DNA of 26,050 nt from Bacillota bacterium (GTDB taxonomy: Bacteria; Bacillota; Clostridia; Christensenellales; Aristaeellaceae): positions 1 through 26,050 of the forward strand of contig JAEWXD010000009.1 in the NCBI GenBank assembly GCA_023396045.1, written 5' to 3'. The notes under the pieces were generated by a model. It saw nothing but the letters and a program-made list of their open reading frames with translations, searched no databases and was not told where the DNA came from. This document shows positions 21,530-26,050 of the stretch, piece by piece. The position numbers were made by a program, and so were the translations under genes. Each line of letters starts with the position of its first letter. Within the stretch, counting starts at the first letter, position 1.

Positions 21530-23764
21530 ATGCAATATAGAATTACATTTTTAACAGAACGCTTAGTGCGTTTAGAATACCAGGCAAACGGCCACTTTGT
21601 AGACAATGCAAGTGCAGCTGTACTTAATCGGCACTTTGGTAATGTAAAAGCAGCACAAAGCAGGCAAGGCAAATTTTTAGAATACAATACAAAATATTTA
21701 CAATTGCTCTATAATGAAGAACCGTTTTCTGCCCATGGTTTGCAAATCAGGGTTAAAACAGATGCAAGCCTATATACCAGTGTTTGGCATTACGGCCAAA
21801 CATTTAAAACCTTAGGCGGTACAGCCCGTACCTTAGACCAAACTGATGGCGAAGTAGAAATTGACGATGGTGTGATTGCCAAAGATGGCTATGCGCTTTT
21901 GAATGATAGCCATAGCGCCATTTTTGTAGACGGTAAGCTTGTGCCTCGTGAAGAAGAAGGTGTAGATTTATACTTTTTCGGCTATGGGCACGACTATAAG
22001 GGTGCACTCAAAGATTTCTTTGCCCTTACCGGTAAAATCCCTATGTTGCCACGCTATGCATTGGGTAACTGGTGGAGCAGATACTATGAGTATTCTGCAA
22101 GTGAATACCTAAGTCTTATGGATAAATTCCAAAACAAGAATGTGCCGCTTTCTGTGGCTGTGATTGATATGGATTGGCATATTACCAAGGTAGACCCACA
22201 ATACGGCAGCGGCTGGACAGGCTATACTTGGAACACGGAGCTCTTCCCGGACCCTAAGGCCTTTATGGATAATTTGCACAATAGGGGCATGCGCATTACG
22301 CTTAATTTGCACCCTGCCAACGGTGTGCAACCGTATGAAAAGCCATACGAAGCCATGCGTCAAGCCATGGGTACGGAGGAAGGGAAAGCCATAGACTTTC
22401 ACTGTACAGACCCCAAATTTATGGAGGCTTACTTCAAATACCTGCATCATCCTTTGGAAGATGAAGGTGTGGATTTTTGGTGGATAGACTGGCAACAGGG
22501 CACAGAAAGTGAAGCCAAGGGTATAGATCCGCTCATGGTACTCAATCATAGTCATTATGAAGATAGTAAACGCAGAGGGGAACGCTCACTCATTTTATCC
22601 AGATACCATGGCCCCGGCTCTCATCGTTATCCCGTTGGCTTTTCTGGAGATACTCGTATTTCTTGGAAGAGCTTACAACTGCAACCCGGTTTCACTGCCC
22701 GTGCAGCCAATATAGGCTATACATGGTGGAGCCATGATATTGGTGGCCATTATCATGGAACGTATGACGAGGAACTCTTTGTACGCTGGGTGCAATACGG
22801 TGTTTTTTCACCTATCAACCGTTTGCATAGTTCAAAAAATGATTTCACAAGCAAAGAGCCTTGGGTTTGCAATATGTATAACGAAGCTGTTATAAGCAAG
22901 TACTTGCGTTTGCGCCATCAAATGCTGCCTTATTTGTACACTGCTATGTTCCGTAGCCATAGCAATAACGAGCCGCTTTGTACGCCTTTATATCATCAGT
23001 ATCCGGATTGTAAAGAAAGCTACGAATACCAAAACCAATATTTCTTCGGCAGTGAACTCATGGCAATCCCGGTGATTACAAAGCAAAATCCCATGCTCAA
23101 CGCTGCAGAGCAAACAGCGTGGTTGCCTCAAGGTTTATGGTTTGACTTCTTTAACGGTAAACGTTACCAAGGCGATGGTTTCATCAGCCTATTTAGAGAT
23201 ATAGAGAATATCCCTGTGCTTGCCAAAGCGGGGGCCATTGTACCGCTTACAGATGAATTGCAGGCAAACCAAAACCCAAGTATATTGCGTGTGCGTATTT
23301 TCCCCGGTGCTAACAATACCTATACCATGTATGAGGATGATAACCAAAACCATGTACAAAAAGCACTGTATACGCACTTTGCTTTGGATTATGCGAATGC
23401 AAGCTTTAGCATTACTCAAGAAGGTGATGTAAGCATTGTCCCAGCCAACAGAAGCTATATTTTAGAGTTTGTAGGCTTTGCTGATTTGCAATGTGAGGGT
23501 GCAGCTATTAGCAAAGAAGGCAATGTACAACGCATTGCTTGCAATGCTTGTCAAAGCTTACAATTTACCAATATGGCACTTACACAAGAAGATACTTTGC
23601 AGTTGTTGTTTACTCGTCTTGTCAAAGCCAATATTGAATATGCTTTAAAAGAATTTGTATATAATACTTGGAGAGATAAGCCACAGGTACAAGCTATTCA
23701 TTCCATACTTGCCAAAGTAGAAGATGCCGCTCTGTATCGCTACATTATGGAAGTACTGCAATAA
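21530..23764 (+). CDS. GH31 alpha-glucosidase-type glycosidase
   Basis: 744-residue cytosolic glycoside hydrolase, family 31. The N-terminal beta-sandwich (1-165) ends where the barrel begins (ALGNWWSRYYEYS). The barrel carries VAVIDMDWH, the nucleophile Asp320 in VDFWWIDWQQG, the acid/base Asp374 in GFSGDTRISW, and SHDIGGH. After SPINRLHSS and PYLYTAMFRSH come the C-terminal beta-domains with VIPVITK-type and PVLAKAGAIVPL motifs. A terminal helical extension (about 675-744) is an addition beyond the standard fold. Both catalytic Asp are present, in contrast to the short GH31 protein at 1718. It hydrolyses terminal alpha-glucosides in related enzymes; exact linkage unknown. Monocistronic, ended by a strong terminator, with a WYL regulator following. 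Confidence 0.92.
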   Translation: MQYRITFLTERLVRLEYQANGHFVDNASAAVLNRHFGNVKAAQSRQGKFLEYNTKYLQLLYNEEPFSAHGLQIRVKTDASLYTSVWHYGQTFKTLGGTARTLDQTDGEVEIDDGVIAKDGYALLNDSHSAIFVDGKLVPREEEGVDLYFFGYGHDYKGALKDFFALTGKIPMLPRYALGNWWSRYYEYSASEYLSLMDKFQNKNVPLSVAVIDMDWHITKVDPQYGSGWTGYTWNTELFPDPKAFMDNLHNRGMRITLNLHPANGVQPYEKPYEAMRQAMGTEEGKAIDFHCTDPKFMEAYFKYLHHPLEDEGVDFWWIDWQQGTESEAKGIDPLMVLNHSHYEDSKRRGERSLILSRYHGPGSHRYPVGFSGDTRISWKSLQLQPGFTARAANIGYTWWSHDIGGHYHGTYDEELFVRWVQYGVFSPINRLHSSKNDFTSKEPWVCNMYNEAVISKYLRLRHQMLPYLYTAMFRSHSNNEPLCTPLYHQYPDCKESYEYQNQYFFGSELMAIPVITKQNPMLNAAEQTAWLPQGLWFDFFNGKRYQGDGFISLFRDIENIPVLAKAGAIVPLTDELQANQNPSILRVRIFPGANNTYTMYEDDNQNHVQKALYTHFALDYANASFSITQEGDVSIVPANRSYILEFVGFADLQCEGAAISKEGNVQRIACNACQSLQFTNMALTQEDTLQLLFTRLVKANIEYALKEFVYNTWRDKPQVQAIHSILAKVEDAALYRYIMEVLQ

Positions 23765-23768
23765 TATA

Positions 23769-23797
23769 AAGCCTTACTTTATGTAAGGCTTTTTTGC
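23769..23797 (+). terminator. Terminator of the GH31 alpha-glucosidase gene
   Basis: 9-bp stem AAGCCTTAC / GTAAGGCTT with loop TTTAT, followed by five Ts. Confidence 0.87.
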
Positions 23798-23807
23798 TAT
23801 GAAAACA

Positions 23808-23836
23808 TTGGCAACAAATACAGAATATAGTACAAT
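23808..23836 (+). promoter_or_regulatory. Promoter of the WYL regulator gene
   Basis: TTGGCA (23808-23813), a 17-bp spacer and TACAAT (23831-23836). Confidence 0.7.
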
Positions 23837-23862
23837 ATAAAAAAACACGGGAGCAAATGTAT

Positions 23863-24852
23863 ATGGCACGCAAACCAAACCAAAAAGGCAAACTTTTAAT
23901 GCTTGCCAAATTGTTTAAAGAAGAGAGTGATGAACAGCACCCTCTTACCCTAAAAGAAATCATAGATAGATTAGATGAATGTGATATCCCTGTAGAGCGT
24001 AAAACCGTGTATACCGATATGGAAATTTTACAGGCCTACGGTATGGATATTATTATGGAAGACAAGGGCAAACAATGCTTTTATTACTTGGGTAGTCGCG
24101 ATTTTGAATTGGCAGAAATTAAGCTCTTGGTAGACGCTGTGCAGTCCTCCAAATTTATTACAGAAAAAAAGAGCAATATGCTCATTAAAAAATTAGAAGG
24201 CTTGGTTTCTAAATACCAAGCAGGGCAATTAAAGCGTCAAGTGATTATCAACGGTAGAGTAAAAACCATGAACGAAAGCATCTACTATAATGTAGATAAA
24301 ATTCACGAAGCAATTGGCGCCAAAAGCAAAATACGCTTTCAATACTTTCAATGGAACTATGCAAAACAAATGGTATTGCGCAAACAAGGCGAATATTATG
24401 AAGTAAGCCCATATTGCTTAATGTGGGACGATGAAAACTACTATCTTGTAGCATATGATGCACAAAGTGATATATTAAAGCACTACCGTGTAGATAAAAT
24501 GCAAAAAATTCATATTGTAAATCAGCCCTTGGAAGGCAAGGAATTGTTTGCTAAGTTTAATGTGGCAGAATATACCCATGGTGTGTTTGGCATGTTTGGC
24601 GGCGTTAAGGAACACGTTACATTGCGTTGCAAAAATGAACTGGCAGGCGTTATGATAGACCGTTTTGGCAAAAACGTACCTTTGCAAGCCGTGGATGAAG
24701 AGCATTTTCAGTTTGCTGTGGATGTATATGTAAGCAGGCAATTTTTTGCATGGCTGTTCTCTTTGGGCAAGGGCGTGAAACTCTTGGGCCCAAGCCATGT
24801 GCTTACCCAAATGCAAGAAGAATTGGCAGAAGTATACCAAAATTATATGTAA
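23863..24852 (+). CDS. HTH-WYL domain transcriptional regulator
   Basis: 329 residues from ATG 23863, which sits 9 bases after GGGAG; an ATG two codons earlier (23857) is only 3 bases from it. The N-terminal winged helix (about 8-75) contains LTLKEIIDRLDECDIPVERKTVYTDMEIL, a DeoR-type HTH. A WYL domain follows (about 150-240): IRFQYFQWNY, YYEVSPYCLMWDDENYYLVAYD and LKHYRVDKM. A C-terminal WCX-like region ends the protein. WYL domains sense nucleic acids or small ligands and regulate defence or metabolism in other systems; no defence gene is adjacent. Being next to GH31, it may control sugar genes, but it has its own promoter. Confidence 0.9.
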   Translation: MARKPNQKGKLLMLAKLFKEESDEQHPLTLKEIIDRLDECDIPVERKTVYTDMEILQAYGMDIIMEDKGKQCFYYLGSRDFELAEIKLLVDAVQSSKFITEKKSNMLIKKLEGLVSKYQAGQLKRQVIINGRVKTMNESIYYNVDKIHEAIGAKSKIRFQYFQWNYAKQMVLRKQGEYYEVSPYCLMWDDENYYLVAYDAQSDILKHYRVDKMQKIHIVNQPLEGKELFAKFNVAEYTHGVFGMFGGVKEHVTLRCKNELAGVMIDRFGKNVPLQAVDEEHFQFAVDVYVSRQFFAWLFSLGKGVKLLGPSHVLTQMQEELAEVYQNYM

Positions 24853-24858
24853 ACAAAA

Positions 24859-24878
24859 GCACCGAACATTTTCGGTGC
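24859..24878. terminator. Terminator shared by the WYL gene and the small secreted protein gene
   Basis: 8-bp stem GCACCGAA / TTCGGTGC with a 4-base loop. The minus strand has the better U-tract (TTTTGTTT); on the plus strand the run is ATTTGCG, so termination is stronger for the minus gene. Confidence 0.7.
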
Positions 24879-24885
24879 ATTTGCG

Positions 24886-25413
24886 TTATTTTAATCTGTT
24901 AATTTCAATTTTGCCCTTGGTGTCTACGGTAGTATGGTTTTTCTTATATATCTTAACATAGAACGGGCGGTTGGCAGGTATGTTCATTAAATACGCTGCA
25001 GTTTGTTTGTTTTTGGTAACCTTTAAAGATTCATGGGAACCGGATACCCATTTTTTATTATATTTATCTCTGTAATAAATACGAACATGTACGGTGCTGG
25101 TAACATCCTCTGTGTTGTGCAAATCAAGCAAACGAATTTGCACTTGTGTGTCGCCTACAGGTTCAAAAGCTTTACGCACGGCAGATTTTTTAAATACAAA
25201 TTTGTCTGCAAAGTTTAACTTCTTCTGGCCTTCTACATAGTATGTTTTGGGTATTTTTCTGCGTGGCGCTTTTTTCTTTGTGCGCTTTTTGCTTGCAGCA
25301 GTAATTTGCGCTTGATTGCTTTGTGTTGCTTCTGCATAGGTGCTACCTATCATGCCAACACTGATCAGCAATACAGCTACTACGCATAGTAGTCTTTTTA
25401 GAATCGTTTTCAT
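24886..25413 (-). CDS. Small secreted basic protein, unrecognised
   Basis: 175 residues. A clear signal peptide (1-27, ending STYA) is followed by a Lys/Arg-rich segment (SKKRTKKKAPRRKIPK, about 41-56), then a likely all-beta region with alternating hydrophobics (VQIRLLDLHN, STVHVRIYYRDKYNKKW, NRPFYVKIYKK). The basic stretch could bind teichoic acid or other anionic wall polymers, but no family is recognised. It has a strong promoter and GGAGAG site; divergent from an MFS exporter, so the two may share regulation. Confidence 0.75.
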   Translation of the reverse strand: MKTILKRLLCVVAVLLISVGMIGSTYAEATQSNQAQITAASKKRTKKKAPRRKIPKTYYVEGQKKLNFADKFVFKKSAVRKAFEPVGDTQVQIRLLDLHNTEDVTSTVHVRIYYRDKYNKKWVSGSHESLKVTKNKQTAAYLMNIPANRPFYVKIYKKNHTTVDTKGKIEINRLK

Positions 25414-25451
25414 AAAACTCTCCTTTATTGTAGTTTGTCATATTCAAGGTT

Positions 25452-25480
25452 AGTATAAACTTTTTTTATTATTTTTGCAA
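25452..25480 (-). promoter_or_regulatory. Promoter of the small secreted protein gene
   Basis: Minus strand TTGCAA (25480-25475), a 17-bp spacer and TATACT (25457-25452). The -35 boxes of this and the divergent MFS promoter are only 6 bases apart. Confidence 0.7.
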
Positions 25481-25486
25481 GCCGGC

Positions 25487-25515
25487 TTTACAAAAAAATG
25501 AGGAGGAGGTATAAT
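25487..25515 (+). promoter_or_regulatory. Promoter of the MFS exporter gene
   Basis: TTTACA (25487-25492), a 17-bp spacer and TATAAT (25510-25515). The GGAGGAGG in the spacer is not a ribosome binding site because no start follows it. Confidence 0.72.
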
Positions 25516-25549
25516 AAAAAAATAACAAATTGATTTAAAAGAGGATTTT

Positions 25550-26050
25550 ATGAATAAAAAATTATGGACCAAAGGTTTTACACTTTTGATAATATCCACT
25601 ATACTTTCTGCTATCGGTGGGGAGGCACTATATGTGCCACTGTCTTTGGCAGTATTTGAAAAAACACAATCTGCATTTTTATCTTCCCTTATGTTTATGA
25701 CGAGCTTTCTGCCGGATATGCTTTTATCCATTTTTTTAGGTCCGGTGGTAGATAAGCTGAACAAAAAGAAAACCGTAATCTGTTTGGATATATTGTTTGT
25801 GCTTTTTTATAGTTCCAGCGGTTTTTTCTTGGGCAAGTATGGATTTCAATATGGATTTTTACTGGCATTTGGTTTGGGCATTGCTGTGCTTTCTATGGTA
25901 TACCAATTGGCGTTTCAAAGCTGGTACCCGGATGTGATGCCCAAAGGCCAGGAACAAGCAGCCTATTCTGTTTACAACTTAATCTATCCTTTAATTGCAG
26001 TAGCAATGGCGCCCATTTCCATTGTCCTGTATAAGTGGATAGGCCTGTCT
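25550..26050 (+). CDS. MFS transporter (3'-partial), macrolide-efflux-like
   Basis: The reading frame from ATG 25550 (GAGG 5 bases upstream) stays open for 167 codons to the window end. The product is hydrophobic, with TM1 from about residue 9 (FTLLIISTILSAIGGEALYVPLSLAV), TM2 (MFMTSFLPDMLLSIFLGPV), and the MFS loop 2-3 pattern D-x-L-N-K-K-K. TM4-5 contains YQLAFQSWYPDVMPKGQEQAAYS, matching the A-Y-x-x-x-P-x-x-V-P segment of macrolide-efflux/enterobactin-exporter-like MFS proteins. The substrate is unknown. Confidence 0.85.
   Translation, partial: MNKKLWTKGFTLLIISTILSAIGGEALYVPLSLAVFEKTQSAFLSSLMFMTSFLPDMLLSIFLGPVVDKLNKKKTVICLDILFVLFYSSSGFFLGKYGFQYGFLLAFGLGIAVLSMVYQLAFQSWYPDVMPKGQEQAAYSVYNLIYPLIAVAMAPISIVLYKWIGLS

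Noticed and set aside
23863..24852. A WYL-marked phage-defence island
   Set aside because: The WYL regulator is flanked by a glycosidase and a secreted protein; no defence effector genes are adjacent.

Overview
The window looks like the chromosome of a low-GC, Gram-positive-type anaerobe, most likely a gut-associated Clostridia member of the Bacillota. The signs are strong AGGAGG ribosome binding sites, frequent GTG/TTG starts, sigma-A-type promoters, hairpin/U-tract terminators, carbohydrate ABC permeases with GH31 glycosidases, and secreted peptidoglycan-binding and VanW proteins. The taxon is inferred from gene content only; no rRNA or marker gene is present.

Layout. (1) Bases 1-3220: the 3' part of a sugar-uptake operon with two MalF/MalG-type ABC permeases and a short GH31 glycosidase. 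(2) 3518-3796: a small cupin. (3) 3797-4535: a 0.7-kb gene-poor scar holding a tRNA-Ser-like 3' end with its terminator and a badly decayed IS200-type transposase. (4) 4536-8735: a tight five-gene operon of a C_GCAxxG_C_C protein, two TVP38/TMEM64 membrane proteins flanking an HdrD/GlcF-like CCG iron-sulfur protein, and a natural fusion of the two 'rSAM/selenodomain-associated' transferases (TIGR04282 + TIGR04283). It is followed by a tandem-rhodanese lipoprotein under its own palindrome-marked promoter. (5) 9884-11171: a zinc-type ArsR/SmtB repressor and a CDF zinc exporter with a His8 tail, driven by a promoter in which two 18-bp operators occupy the spacer and the start region. (6) 11400-13256 (minus): a secreted peptidoglycan-binding protein with an internal 384/396-bp tandem duplication. 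(7) 13444-13858 (minus): a truncated TDT-family transporter. (8) 14167-17834 (minus): an operon of a secreted metacaspase, a GtrB-like polyprenyl-phosphate glycosyltransferase and a VanW protein. (9) 18012-19731 (plus): an esterase and a TlyA-like protein whose catalytic residues are degraded. (10) 19759-21401 (minus): an AI-2E family transporter and a GNAT acetyltransferase. (11) 21530-24852 (plus): a full-length GH31 alpha-glucosidase and a WYL-domain regulator. (12) 24886-25413 (minus): a small basic secreted protein, divergent from an MFS exporter that runs off the window at 25550.

The most interesting parts are region 4, which resembles arsenosugar-type loci but shows no radical-SAM gene in the window and so has no assigned product, and region 8, where a secreted caspase-fold protease is co-transcribed with cell-envelope glycosylation and VanW genes. 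Region 5 is a textbook metal-response module with unusually exact operator geometry.
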